64,000 nt of DNA, taken from positions 1 to 64,000 of the forward strand of contig NZ_VCJS01000028.1 in assembly GCF_005893125.1 (NCBI RefSeq), given 5' to 3'. The notes under the pieces were generated by a model, which worked only from the letters and a program-made list of their open reading frames with translations, was not told where the DNA came from and ran no database searches. The position numbers and the translations under genes were made by a program. Shown piece by piece: positions 34,356 through 43,027 of this stretch. Position 1 is the stretch's first letter; every line of letters begins with the position of its first letter. This DNA comes from Nonomuraea basaltis. Lineage in GTDB: Bacteria; Actinomycetota; Actinomycetes; Streptosporangiales; Streptosporangiaceae.

Positions 34356-35615
34356 ATGACCAATCTGTCGCCGCACCTCCGCCAGGCGACCCCCGTGGTG
34401 GCGGTCCGTGGTGAGGGAGTTCACCTGTACGGTGAGGACGGCCGTCGCTACCTGGACTTCACCGCCGGCATCGGGGTCACGAGCACCGGCCACTGCCACC
34501 CCCGGGTCGTCGCCGCGGCCCAGGAACAGGTCGCCACGCTCATCCACGGTCAATACACGACCGTCATGCACCAGCCGCTCCAGCAGCTGGTCGCCGAACT
34601 GGGCGAAGTGCTCCCGGCGGGGCTGGACAGTCTGTTCTTCACCAACTCGGGCAGCGAGGCGGTGGAGGCAGCGCTGCGCCTGGCCCGCCAGGCGACCGGC
34701 CGGCCCAACATCGTGGTGTGTCACGGCGGCTTCCACGGCCGCACCGTGGCGGCCGCCTCCATGACCACCTCGGGCACCCGTTTCCGTTCGGGATTCGCGC
34801 CGCTGATGCCTGGCGTGGTGGTCACCCCGTTCCCTGCCGCATACAGGTACGGCTGGGACGAGGAGACCGCCACCCGCTTCGCTCTCCGGGAGCTCGACTA
34901 CGTGCTGCAGACCATCTCCTCACCGGCCGACACTGCGGCGGTCGTCGTGGAGCCCGTGCTCGGCGAGGGCGGGTACGTGCCCGCGACCCGCGCCTTCATG
35001 GAAGGGCTGCGGGAACGGGCGGACCGGCACGGGTTCCTGCTCGTCATGGACGAGGTGCAGACGGGTGTGGGCCGCACCGGCCGGTTCTGGGGGCACGAGC
35101 ACTTCGGCGTCGCCCCGGACATCCTGGTCACGGCCAAGGGCCTGGCCAGCGGCTTCCCCCTGTCCGGCATCGCGGCCTCCGAGGAGCTGATGAGCCGTGC
35201 CTGGCCAGGGACGCAGGGCGGCACGTACGGCGCCAACGCGGTCGCCTGCGCCGCCGCCGTCGCCACCCTGCGCACGGTCCGCGAGGAGCGTCTCGTCGAG
35301 AACGCCGAGGCCATGGGCAAGAGGCTGCGCGCCGGGCTGGAGGAGGTGGCCGCCGAGCACTCCTGCATCGGGGACGTGCGCGGGCTCGGCTTGATGCTGG
35401 CCAGCGAGTTCGTCACCGAGGACGGCGAGCCGGCGCCCGAGATCGCCGCCCGCGTCCAGCGAGCCGCCGTCGGGGAAGGATTGCTGCTGCTCCTGTGCGG
35501 CGCCTGGAACAACGTCGTGCGCATGATCCCAGCCCTGGTCATCGACGAGGCGGCGGTGGACGAGGGCCTCCGCGCCTGGGACGCGGCGGTGCGGGCTGGA
35601 GCAACAGGAAGGTGA
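34356..35615 (+). CDS. Class III aminotransferase, GABA/omega-amino acid type
   Basis: A 419-aa PLP enzyme. Key blocks are the N-terminal GRRYLDFTAGIGVTSTGHCH, the PLP-phosphate segment FFTNSGSEAVEAALRLAR, the ring-binding Asp in MDEVQTGVGRTGRFWGH and the Schiff-base Lys in LVTAKGLASGFPLSG. Overall closest to 4-aminobutyrate/ornithine-type transaminases that pass an omega-amino group to 2-oxoglutarate. The ATG at 34356 follows GGGAGA; the frame is open upstream but lacks homology. First gene of the PucR-controlled operon, and overlapped by the next gene (GTGA). Confidence 0.9.
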   Translation: MTNLSPHLRQATPVVAVRGEGVHLYGEDGRRYLDFTAGIGVTSTGHCHPRVVAAAQEQVATLIHGQYTTVMHQPLQQLVAELGEVLPAGLDSLFFTNSGSEAVEAALRLARQATGRPNIVVCHGGFHGRTVAAASMTTSGTRFRSGFAPLMPGVVVTPFPAAYRYGWDEETATRFALRELDYVLQTISSPADTAAVVVEPVLGEGGYVPATRAFMEGLRERADRHGFLLVMDEVQTGVGRTGRFWGHEHFGVAPDILVTAKGLASGFPLSGIAASEELMSRAWPGTQGGTYGANAVACAAAVATLRTVREERLVENAEAMGKRLRAGLEEVAAEHSCIGDVRGLGLMLASEFVTEDGEPAPEIAARVQRAAVGEGLLLLLCGAWNNVVRMIPALVIDEAAVDEGLRAWDAAVRAGATGR

Positions 35616-38506
35616 CCGCCCAAGACACCCTGGTGGAGCTGCTGGAGCGGACGGCTCCCGGGCTGGAGGTGGAGACGGGCGCGGGCCGGCGCGCGCAGTA
35701 CGCGTACGACGCCTCCAACTACCGGGTGCCGCCGCTGGCCGTCGCCTTCCCCCGGTCGGCCGGTGACGTGCGGGCCGTCGTACGGGCCTGCCGCGAGCTC
35801 GGCGTCCCCGTCACCGCGCGCGGCGGCGGCACCAGCATGGCGGGCAACGCCGTCGGCCCGGGCGTCGTGCTGGACTTCTCCCGCCACATGCGCCGCGTCC
35901 TGGACCTCGACCCCCACCGGCGCACCGCCCGCATGGAGGCCGGGGTCGTCCTGGACGACCTGCGCGCGCTGGCGGCACGCGAGGGGCTGACGTTCGGGCC
36001 GGACCCGTCCTCGCACAGCCGCTGCACCCTCGGCGGCATGATCGGCAATGACGCCTGCGGTAACCGCTCGGTCCGGCACGGACGCACGAGCGCGCACGTG
36101 GAGTCCCTGGAGATCGTCACCGCCGACGGCGTCCTGGCGTACGCCGAACGCGGCGGGCTGCGTGCCGCCGACCCTGCCGACGGCGAGCAGATCGCCCAAC
36201 TGGATAAGGACCTGCGGCGGCTCGTCGAGGAGAATCTCGCGCCGATCCGCACCGAGCTGGGCCGCATCCCGCGGCAGGTCTCCGGCTACCAACTCCAGCA
36301 CCTGCTGCCGGAACGCGGCTTCGACGTCGCCCGCGCCCTGGTCGGCACCGAAGGCACCTGCGTGCTGGTCACGGGGGCCACCGTGCGGCTGGTGCCGGAG
36401 CCCGCGGCGACCGCCCTGCTCGTGCTCGGCTACGACGACGTGGTCGCCGCCGCCGAGGACGTGCCGGAGATCCTGCGCTGGTCCCCCGCCGCCGTGGAGG
36501 GCATGGACGAGGCCATCGTCGCCACCATGCGGGCCCGCCGCGGCACCGATTCCGTCACCGGCCTGCCGGACGGCCGCGCCTGGCTGTACGTCGAGCTCGA
36601 CGGCGACGACCCGGCGGCGGTCGCCGCCCGGGCCCGCGATCTGCTGGGCGTGCTCCGCTCACGCGGGCGCCTGGTGGCCGGACGGGTCGTGGAGAGCCAG
36701 GCGGAACGCGGCTCGCTGTGGCGGGTCCGCGAGGACGGCGCCGGCCTGGCCGCCCGCCTGGTGGACGGCGGCGAGTCGTGGCCGGGCTGGGAGGACGCCG
36801 CCGTCGATCCGGATAACCTGGCCGCCTACCTGCGGGACTTCCGCGCCCTGCTGGCGGCGCACGAGCTCGGCGGAGTGCTGTACGGGCACTTCGGAGCGGG
36901 CTGCGTCCACGTGCGCATCGACTTCGACTGGTCCACGGACGACGGCAGGGCGGCGGCGCGACGGTTTCTGCGCGAGGCCGCGACGCTGGTCACCCGGCAC
37001 GGCGGCACCCTGTCCGGAGAACACGGCGACGGACGCGCCCGCGGCGAGCTGCTGGAGATCATGTACGGGCCGCGCATGCTGGAGCTGTTCGCCGCCGTCA
37101 AGCGGCTGTTCGACCCGGAAAGACTGCTCAACCCCGGCGTCATCGTCGACCCGGCACCGCTCGACGCCGACCTTGCCCTCGACGTGCCCCCCGCCGCGCG
37201 CACCTGGCCCACCTTGACGCTTTTCCCGCAGGACACCGACGGTTTCGCCGGAGCGGTGCACCGCTGCGTCGGCGTCGGCCGCTGCCGCGCCGATTCGGGC
37301 GGGGTCATGTGCCCCAGCTACCGTGCCACCCGCGACGAGCGCGACTCCACGCGCGGCAGGGCACGGGTGCTGCAGGAGATGCTGCGCGGCGAGGCGATCA
37401 CGGACGGCTGGCGCTCCGAGGAGGTGCGCGACGCGCTTGACCTGTGCCTGTCGTGCAAGGCGTGCTCGGCCGACTGCCCCACGGGCGTGGACATGGCCAC
37501 GTACAAGGCGGAGTTCCTGCACCGGCACTACCGCGGCCGGCCGCGGCCCCGTACTCACTACTCCCTGGGCTGGCTGCCCGCGGTCGCGCGCGTGGCGACC
37601 CTGGCGGCCCGGCCGGTCAACGCGCTGCTGCGCGGCCCGGCCGGGCGCTTGCTGGCCCGGCTGGGCGGCATCGCGCCGCAGCGGCGGCTGCCCGCGTTCG
37701 CCCCTCGGCGGGCCCTGCGCACCGCCCTCTCCGCTACTTCCCCGGGCGCGCGGAAGCCACGGGCGTTGCTGTTCGTCGACAGCTTCACTGCGGCGTTCCG
37801 GCCGGACGTGGCGGCGGCCACCTCCCGGGTCCTCGCCGCCGCCGGCGTGCCCGCCGCGCCGCAGGTAGGGCTGTGCTGCGGGCTGACCTGGATCAGCACC
37901 GGCCAGCTGGGCGTGGCGCGCCGCATCATGGCGCGTACGGTCGCGCGGCTCGACGGCGGTCCGCACGCGGGGCTTCCGATCGTGGTGCCCGAGCCGAGCT
38001 GCGCGGCTGCACTCGCCCACGACCTCCCCAGGTTGCTCGGCACCGAGGCCGCCGAGCGGGTGGCCCGCCGGGTCCACACGCTCACCGCTGCCCTGGACGA
38101 ACTCGCCGCGCCCGGATGGGAGCCGCCCCCGCTGCCCGGCCGGGTCGTGCTGCAGACCCACTGCCACGAGTACGCCCAGTTCCCCGGGCGCCGGCCACGC
38201 GACCTGCTGCACCGCCTCGGCGTGCGGGAGGTCGCCGAGGCGGAGGGCTGCTGCGGCCTGGCGGGCGACTTCGGCTTCGAGGCCCAGCACTACGACACCT
38301 CCATGGCCGTCGCCGACCTGGCCCTGCGCCCCAAGCTGGACGAATTGCGCGACGGGGTGGTGGTGGCCGACGGATTCGGCTGCGCCGCCCAGGTCGAGCA
38401 CCTAGGCGCGGACCGGGGCATCGCCGCCCTGCACCTGGCGGAACTGCTCGACCCGGGCCCGGAGACGCAGACAGACACAACAGCTGAACGAAAGGCAGGC
38501 TCATAA
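35612..38506 (+). CDS. FAD/Fe–S D-2-hydroxyacid (D-2-hydroxyglutarate/D-lactate-type) dehydrogenase
   Basis: A 964-aa fusion. Residues ~1–530 are the FAD-binding-4 and FAD-oxidase-C domains of the GlcD/D2HGDH group (VTARGGGTSMAGNAVGPGVV, GHFGAGCVHVRIDFD, SGEHGDGRARGE). Residues ~545–640 hold two 4Fe–4S clusters (CVGVGRCRADSGGVMCPSY, CLSCKACSADCPTG). The C-terminus has two CCG-type heterodisulfide-reductase-like motifs (GLCCGLTW, EGCCGLAGDFG). This is the architecture of YdiJ-like respiratory dehydrogenases. The GTG start overlaps the aminotransferase TGA. In a GABA-type operon it could recover D-2-hydroxyglutarate as 2-oxoglutarate, which is inference. Confidence 0.88.
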   Translation: MTAQDTLVELLERTAPGLEVETGAGRRAQYAYDASNYRVPPLAVAFPRSAGDVRAVVRACRELGVPVTARGGGTSMAGNAVGPGVVLDFSRHMRRVLDLDPHRRTARMEAGVVLDDLRALAAREGLTFGPDPSSHSRCTLGGMIGNDACGNRSVRHGRTSAHVESLEIVTADGVLAYAERGGLRAADPADGEQIAQLDKDLRRLVEENLAPIRTELGRIPRQVSGYQLQHLLPERGFDVARALVGTEGTCVLVTGATVRLVPEPAATALLVLGYDDVVAAAEDVPEILRWSPAAVEGMDEAIVATMRARRGTDSVTGLPDGRAWLYVELDGDDPAAVAARARDLLGVLRSRGRLVAGRVVESQAERGSLWRVREDGAGLAARLVDGGESWPGWEDAAVDPDNLAAYLRDFRALLAAHELGGVLYGHFGAGCVHVRIDFDWSTDDGRAAARRFLREAATLVTRHGGTLSGEHGDGRARGELLEIMYGPRMLELFAAVKRLFDPERLLNPGVIVDPAPLDADLALDVPPAARTWPTLTLFPQDTDGFAGAVHRCVGVGRCRADSGGVMCPSYRATRDERDSTRGRARVLQEMLRGEAITDGWRSEEVRDALDLCLSCKACSADCPTGVDMATYKAEFLHRHYRGRPRPRTHYSLGWLPAVARVATLAARPVNALLRGPAGRLLARLGGIAPQRRLPAFAPRRALRTALSATSPGARKPRALLFVDSFTAAFRPDVAAATSRVLAAAGVPAAPQVGLCCGLTWISTGQLGVARRIMARTVARLDGGPHAGLPIVVPEPSCAAALAHDLPRLLGTEAAERVARRVHTLTAALDELAAPGWEPPPLPGRVVLQTHCHEYAQFPGRRPRDLLHRLGVREVAEAEGCCGLAGDFGFEAQHYDTSMAVADLALRPKLDELRDGVVVADGFGCAAQVEHLGADRGIAALHLAELLDPGPETQTDTTAERKAGS

Positions 38507-39954
38507 TGTCCTCACCCATCGAACGGGTGCCGAAGCGGCTGTTCATCGCCGGCCGGTGGGCCGACGCCGCGTCCGGCGCCACCATGCCCGTCGAAGACCC
38601 CGCCACCGGCCAGATCCTCTGTCACGTGGCCGACGCCGGACCCGAGGACGGGCGGCGCGCAGAGGAGGCGGCATTCGCCGCGCAGGAGGAGTGGGCGCGT
38701 ACCGCGCCGCGTGCCCGCAGCGAGATCCTGCGCCGGGCGTACGACATCATCATCTCCCGCACCGACGAGCTGGCCCTGCTCATGACGTCCGAGATGGGCA
38801 AGCCGCTCGCGGAGGCGCGGGTCGAGGTGGCGTATGCGGCGGAGTTCTTCCGCTGGTTCTCCGAGGAGGCGGTGCGGATCGAGGGCGCGTACGGCACACT
38901 GCCCGACGGCCGCAACCGCATGCTGCTCATGCGCCGGCCGGTCGGGCCCTGCCTGCTGATCACCCCGTGGAACTTCCCGCTCGCCATGGGCACCCGCAAG
39001 ATCGGCCCGGCGATCGCCGCCGGCTGCACGATGGTGCTCAAGCCCGCGCCGCAGACGCCGCTGTCGACTCTCGCGCTGGCCGCCATCCTGCAGGAGGCGG
39101 GACTGCCCGACGGCGTGCTGAACGTCGTCCCCACCTCCGGCCCCGGCGCGCTGGTGGAGCCGATGCTGCGCGGCGGGCGCATCCGCAAGCTGTCCTTCAC
39201 CGGATCCACGCAGGTGGGGCGCACGCTGCTGGCCCAGTGCGCCGGCACCGTCGTGCGCGCCTCCCTGGAGCTGGGCGGCAACGCGCCGTTCATCGTCTTC
39301 GGCGACGCCGACCTGGACGTGGCCGTGGACGGCGCGATGGTGGCGAAGATGCGCAACATGGGCGAGGCGTGCACCGCCGCCAACCGGTTCTTCGTGCACA
39401 CCTCCGTCGCCGACGAGTTCGCGGCACGGCTCGCCGAGCGCATGGGGTCGCTGGTCGTGGGGCCGGGCACCGAACCCGGCGTGGACGTCGGCCCGCTCAT
39501 CGACCAGGCGGGCCGGGCAAAGGTCGCCGACCTCGTCGCCGACGCCGTCGAACGCGGCGCGAAAGTGCTGGTCGGTGGAGAGACCCCGGACGGTCCCGGC
39601 TGCTTCTACCCGCCCACGGTCCTCACGGGCGTCGATCCCGGCTCCCGGCTGCTGGGCACCGAGATCTTCGGACCGGTGGCGGCCGTGCTGACGTTCGACG
39701 ACGAGGACGAGGTCGTCCGGGCCGCCAACGACACCGAGTGGGGGCTGGTCGCGTACGTGTTCACGCGGGATCTGAGCCGCGCGTTGCGTGTGGGCGAGCG
39801 GCTGGAAGTGGGCATGGTGGGCCTCAACACCGGATTGGTGTCCAACCCTGCGGCGCCCTTCGGCGGCGTCAAACAGTCGGGGCTGGGCCGGGAGGGCGGC
39901 CGGGTCGGCATCGAGGAGTTCCTCGAGTACAAGTACCTGGCCATACCGGCGTGA
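38506..39954 (+). CDS. Succinate-semialdehyde-type aldehyde dehydrogenase
   Basis: A 482-aa ALDH close to GabD/SSADH. The channel segment is LLITPWNFPLAMGTRKIGPA, the catalytic Glu is in LELGGNAPFIVF and the catalytic Cys in MRNMGEACTAANRFFVH, whose 'GEACTAANR' spelling is typical of GabD. The start shares one base with the preceding stop (TAATG). It should oxidise the semialdehyde produced by the aminotransferase at 34356 to a dicarboxylate. Confidence 0.9.
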   Translation: MSSPIERVPKRLFIAGRWADAASGATMPVEDPATGQILCHVADAGPEDGRRAEEAAFAAQEEWARTAPRARSEILRRAYDIIISRTDELALLMTSEMGKPLAEARVEVAYAAEFFRWFSEEAVRIEGAYGTLPDGRNRMLLMRRPVGPCLLITPWNFPLAMGTRKIGPAIAAGCTMVLKPAPQTPLSTLALAAILQEAGLPDGVLNVVPTSGPGALVEPMLRGGRIRKLSFTGSTQVGRTLLAQCAGTVVRASLELGGNAPFIVFGDADLDVAVDGAMVAKMRNMGEACTAANRFFVHTSVADEFAARLAERMGSLVVGPGTEPGVDVGPLIDQAGRAKVADLVADAVERGAKVLVGGETPDGPGCFYPPTVLTGVDPGSRLLGTEIFGPVAAVLTFDDEDEVVRAANDTEWGLVAYVFTRDLSRALRVGERLEVGMVGLNTGLVSNPAAPFGGVKQSGLGREGGRVGIEEFLEYKYLAIPA

Positions 39955-40925
39955 GCGGCCGTCCCCTCCTGGTCGCCCTGCACGACGGCACGCCGCTGCC
40001 GCACCCTGAACGCGTCGAGGCGCTGGCCGGCGTCCGCCACGTCGGCCAGGACGGCCTGGCTGACGCCTTGCCCGGTGCGGACGTGCTGCTCGTGGGCGGG
40101 GCCGGGTTCACCGGCATCGCGCGAGCCTGGCCGGCTGACCCGGCGCTCGCGCCGCGCTGGGTCCACGTGGCCGCCACCGGCGTGGAACACGTGCTGTTCG
40201 ACGCGCTGGTGCGCGACCCTGGACTCACCTTGACCAACTCGCGCGGCATCTACGACGAGGCGATCGCCGAGTACGTCCTCGGCCTGATCCTCGCCATGGC
40301 GAAAGACCTGCCGGGCACTCTCGCTCACCAGCGGCGGCGCGAGTGGCGATGGCGGGAGAGCGAGCGGATCGGCGGCCGGACCGTCCTGGTGGCCGGCACG
40401 GGGCCGATCGGCCGGGCCATCGCCCGCCTGCTGCGTGCCGCCGGCATGCGGGTCAGCGGCGCGGGCCGTACCGGACGATCCGGCGATCCCGACTTCGGGA
40501 CCGTGTACGGCGGCGGCGAGCTGCTCAGCGTGCTCGGCGAGGCCGACTACGTCGTGCTGGCCGCGCCCCTCACCCCGCAGACGCGCGGGATGGTCGACGA
40601 GCGGGCGCTGCGAGCCATGAAACCCACCGCCCGGCTCGTCAACGTGGGCCGCGGCGGACTGGTCGTGCAGGACGCTCTCGTGGACGCACTGCGCCGCGGG
40701 CGGCTCGCCGGGGCGGCGCTGGACGTCTTCGAGGAGGAGCCGCTACCGGGCAATTCGCCGCTCTGGGACCTGCCCGGGGTGATCGTCTCGCCGCACATGG
40801 CGGGCGACGTGCACGGCTGGCGGGAGGCGCAGGCCGAGCTGTTCCTCGACAACCTGCGCCGTTACCTCGCCGGCCGGCCGCTGCGCAACGTCGTGGACAA
40901 GGGAAGGGGTTATGTCACCGGCTGA
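39951..40925 (+). CDS. D-isomer-specific 2-hydroxyacid dehydrogenase
   Basis: A 324-aa NAD(P)-dependent dehydrogenase with the Rossmann motif VAGTGPIGRAIARLLRAAG, catalytic Arg in LVNVGRGGLVVQDA, Glu in VFEEEPLPG and His in VSPHMAGDVHG. The N-terminal catalytic domain is divergent. Starts at a GTG overlapping the ALDH stop (GTGA). Probably interconverts a 2-oxo acid and a D-2-hydroxy acid, possibly the substrate of the FAD/Fe–S enzyme two genes upstream. Its 3' end overlaps the convergent IclR gene by 11 bases. Confidence 0.88.
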   Translation: MSGRPLLVALHDGTPLPHPERVEALAGVRHVGQDGLADALPGADVLLVGGAGFTGIARAWPADPALAPRWVHVAATGVEHVLFDALVRDPGLTLTNSRGIYDEAIAEYVLGLILAMAKDLPGTLAHQRRREWRWRESERIGGRTVLVAGTGPIGRAIARLLRAAGMRVSGAGRTGRSGDPDFGTVYGGGELLSVLGEADYVVLAAPLTPQTRGMVDERALRAMKPTARLVNVGRGGLVVQDALVDALRRGRLAGAALDVFEEEPLPGNSPLWDLPGVIVSPHMAGDVHGWREAQAELFLDNLRRYLAGRPLRNVVDKGRGYVTG

Positions 40926-41661
40926 GCCGTCGGGCGGTGATCTCCGCCGCCGTCTCGGCGACCAGGCGGCCCAGCTCGGGCAGCCGGTCCTCGTCGAAGC
41001 GTGAGTCCGGCATGGACACCGCCACCGCGGCGAGCGGCGTGCCGTTCGCCTCCAGGATCGGCGCGGCGATGGCGCAGACGTCCGCACGGTACTGGTTGCG
41101 GTTGACCGCGTACCCATCGCTCCGCACCTGCGCCAGCTCGGAGCGCAGCTCGTCGGGGTCGGTGACGCTCGCCTCACCGTAGCTCTCCAGCCCGCGCGCG
41201 ACGACTTCGGCTACTTCGTTCGCGCTCAGGTGGGCGAGCACCACACGGCCGACCGCGGTGACATGCAGCGGCGAGGTGTCGCCGATCTGGTGAAAAGTGC
41301 GCACTGGCCGGTCGCAGTCGACCCGGTCCACCACGACCATGCAGTGCAGCCCGTCCGGCACCGACAGGTGGATCGTCTCGTTGACCGCGTCACGCAGCCG
41401 TACCATGGGCTCGCGCGCGGCGGCGAACAGGCTGGCGCCCTGAAGGGCGGCCGGGCGGACGGCCAGCACCCGCGCGCCGATCTCCCACCGCGTCGTGTCG
41501 CCTCGGCTGGCTCGCAACCATCCGGCCTCGTGCAACGTCACCAGCGTGCGTTGCACCGTCGACTTGGGGAGACCGAAGTGCTTGGCCAGCTCCCCCACGG
41601 TCACCGGCTGCTGCTGCGCGACGGCCTCCAGGATCCGGAGGCTGCGCGTCACGCTCTTCAT
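40915..41661 (-). CDS. IclR-family transcriptional regulator
   Basis: A 248-aa regulator with N-terminal winged helix-turn-helix (MKSVTRSLRILEAVAQQQPV, GELAKHFGLPKSTVQRTLVT) and a C-terminal IclR effector domain (VRTFHQIGDTSPLHVTAVGR). The ATG at 41661 is chosen because GGGAGA lies 10 bases upstream; the GTG at 41667 is too close to it. Divergent from the amine-oxidase operon at 41882, whose promoter region carries a 23-base palindrome of IclR type. Its final bases overlap the convergent hydroxyacid dehydrogenase gene. Confidence 0.9.
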   Translation of the reverse strand: MKSVTRSLRILEAVAQQQPVTVGELAKHFGLPKSTVQRTLVTLHEAGWLRASRGDTTRWEIGARVLAVRPAALQGASLFAAAREPMVRLRDAVNETIHLSVPDGLHCMVVVDRVDCDRPVRTFHQIGDTSPLHVTAVGRVVLAHLSANEVAEVVARGLESYGEASVTDPDELRSELAQVRSDGYAVNRNQYRADVCAIAAPILEANGTPLAAVAVSMPDSRFDEDRLPELGRLVAETAAEITARRLSR

Positions 41662-41713
41662 CTCCACACGATCTCCCAAGGTAAATAGCAGGTAACCACC
41701 GGTACACACCCTC

Positions 41714-41742
41714 TTGACGGGGAAGCCGCCGCGTCTTAATAA
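41714..41742 (+). promoter_or_regulatory. Sigma-70-type promoter of the amine-oxidase operon
   Basis: TTGACG (41714–41719), a 17-base spacer and TAATAA (41737–41742) form one of the best consensus promoters in the window. Transcription would start near 41749, about 130 bases before the first gene, just upstream of the palindromic operator. Confidence 0.6.
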
Positions 41743-41758
41743 TGCCAAATAGTAGCAC

Positions 41759-41781
41759 GCCGTTCCACAATGTGGCACGGC
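41759..41781. promoter_or_regulatory. 23-base palindrome, candidate IclR operator
   Basis: Centred on base 41770: left arm GCCGTTCCACA, right arm TGTGGCACGGC. Only one of eleven base pairs mismatches. The TTCCACA…TGTGG core resembles IclR-family operators. It would cover about +10 to +32 of the predicted transcript, so binding should block elongation or open-complex escape. Confidence 0.6.
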
Positions 41782-41881
41782 AGCGCCGGAGCCCGACACA
41801 TGGAGCGGGCCGTTCCCCATCCAAGTCATCCACTGGAGCGCTGGTCAATGGCCGGCATCCCTCCCCCGAAAGGAACCCCCT

Positions 41882-43015
41882 GTGGCAGCGAGGAAGCGTG
41901 TCGCGGTCGTCGGCGTCGGGACGATGGGCAGCCAGGCCGCCTGGCGGCTGGCCGCCCGCGGAGCCGAGGTCGTCGGCTTCGACCGTTTCGCCCCCGGACA
42001 CGACCGCGGCGCCGCGGGCGGCGAGACGCGGATCTTCCGCAGCGCCCACTTCGAGGACTCCCGGTACGTGCCGCTGCTGCGGCACGCCGACGGCCTGTGG
42101 CGGCGGCTGCAGGAGGAGACCGGGCGCGAGCTGCGCCGCCTGACCGGCTGCCTGCTCATGGGGCCGACCGAGCACCACCAGATGGCCACCGTCCTTCAGT
42201 CCATCGCCGAGCACGATCTCGACCACGAGGTGATCGACGCCGAAGCGCTGGCCAAGCGATTCCCGCAGTACCGCATCGAGGACGGCGACGCCGCCGTCCT
42301 CGACCGCCACGCGGGGTTCCTGCGCCCGGAGCTGACCGTCCTGTCGGCCGCGCGCCGCGCTGAAGAGCTGGGCGCCAAGATCCACCGCTACACGCCCGTA
42401 CGGGAGATCGCCCCCTCCGGGGACGGGGTAGTGATCAGCACCGACGCCGGGAGCGAGCGCTTCGACGCGGCGGTGGTGACCGTCGGCCCGTGGGTGAACG
42501 ACCTGCTGCCGGATCTGCCGTGGGAGGTCGACGTCCGGCGGGTGGTCAGCGCCTGGTTCGTGCCGGTCGGCGACACCTGGGCCGGCGAGGAGCGGCCGGC
42601 GTTCATCCGCACCGCGCCCGTCCACTGCTACGGCCTGCCCTCGCCCGACGGAGTCACGGTGAAGATGGGCCTGTCGCGGCAGTTGCACCGGCCGGTGGCC
42701 GACCCCAACAGCCTCGACCGCACGGTGCAGCCGGAGGAGCTGGACGTCTTCACCGAGCTGCTGCGGCGCCACCTGCCCGGCCTGCTCCCCGACCCGGTGC
42801 GGCTGTCGGTCTTCATGGAGGGCTACACCGAGAGCAGCCGGCCCCTCGTCGGCCCGCTGCCCGGCGCCGAGAACGCGATCCTGCTGGCCGGGTTCTCGGG
42901 CCATGGCTTCAAGCTGTCGCCCGCCATGGGCGACATCGCCGCCGACCTGGCGCTTGACGGCCACACCGACCAGCCCATCGAGTTCATGACGACGCTCGGC
43001 CGCACGGCCGCCTGA
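41882..43015 (+). CDS. Sarcosine oxidase/N-methyl-tryptophan oxidase-type FAD amine oxidase
   Basis: A 377-aa flavoprotein of the MSOX/SolA family, oxidising secondary amines with O2. The FAD fold is VAVVGVGTMGSQAAWRLAAR, with GAAGGETRIFRSAHFED following as in MTOX. The Lys thought to activate oxygen is retained (DGVTVKMGLSR), as is AGFSGHGFKLSPAMGD. At the position of the covalent-flavin Cys of MSOX the sequence reads SVFMEGYTESS, with Phe in place of Cys by my alignment. GTG start with AAAGGA upstream. First gene of the IclR-linked amine operon. Confidence 0.87.
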   Translation: MAARKRVAVVGVGTMGSQAAWRLAARGAEVVGFDRFAPGHDRGAAGGETRIFRSAHFEDSRYVPLLRHADGLWRRLQEETGRELRRLTGCLLMGPTEHHQMATVLQSIAEHDLDHEVIDAEALAKRFPQYRIEDGDAAVLDRHAGFLRPELTVLSAARRAEELGAKIHRYTPVREIAPSGDGVVISTDAGSERFDAAVVTVGPWVNDLLPDLPWEVDVRRVVSAWFVPVGDTWAGEERPAFIRTAPVHCYGLPSPDGVTVKMGLSRQLHRPVADPNSLDRTVQPEELDVFTELLRRHLPGLLPDPVRLSVFMEGYTESSRPLVGPLPGAENAILLAGFSGHGFKLSPAMGDIAADLALDGHTDQPIEFMTTLGRTAA

Positions 43016-43027
43016 ATGAGGTATGAG

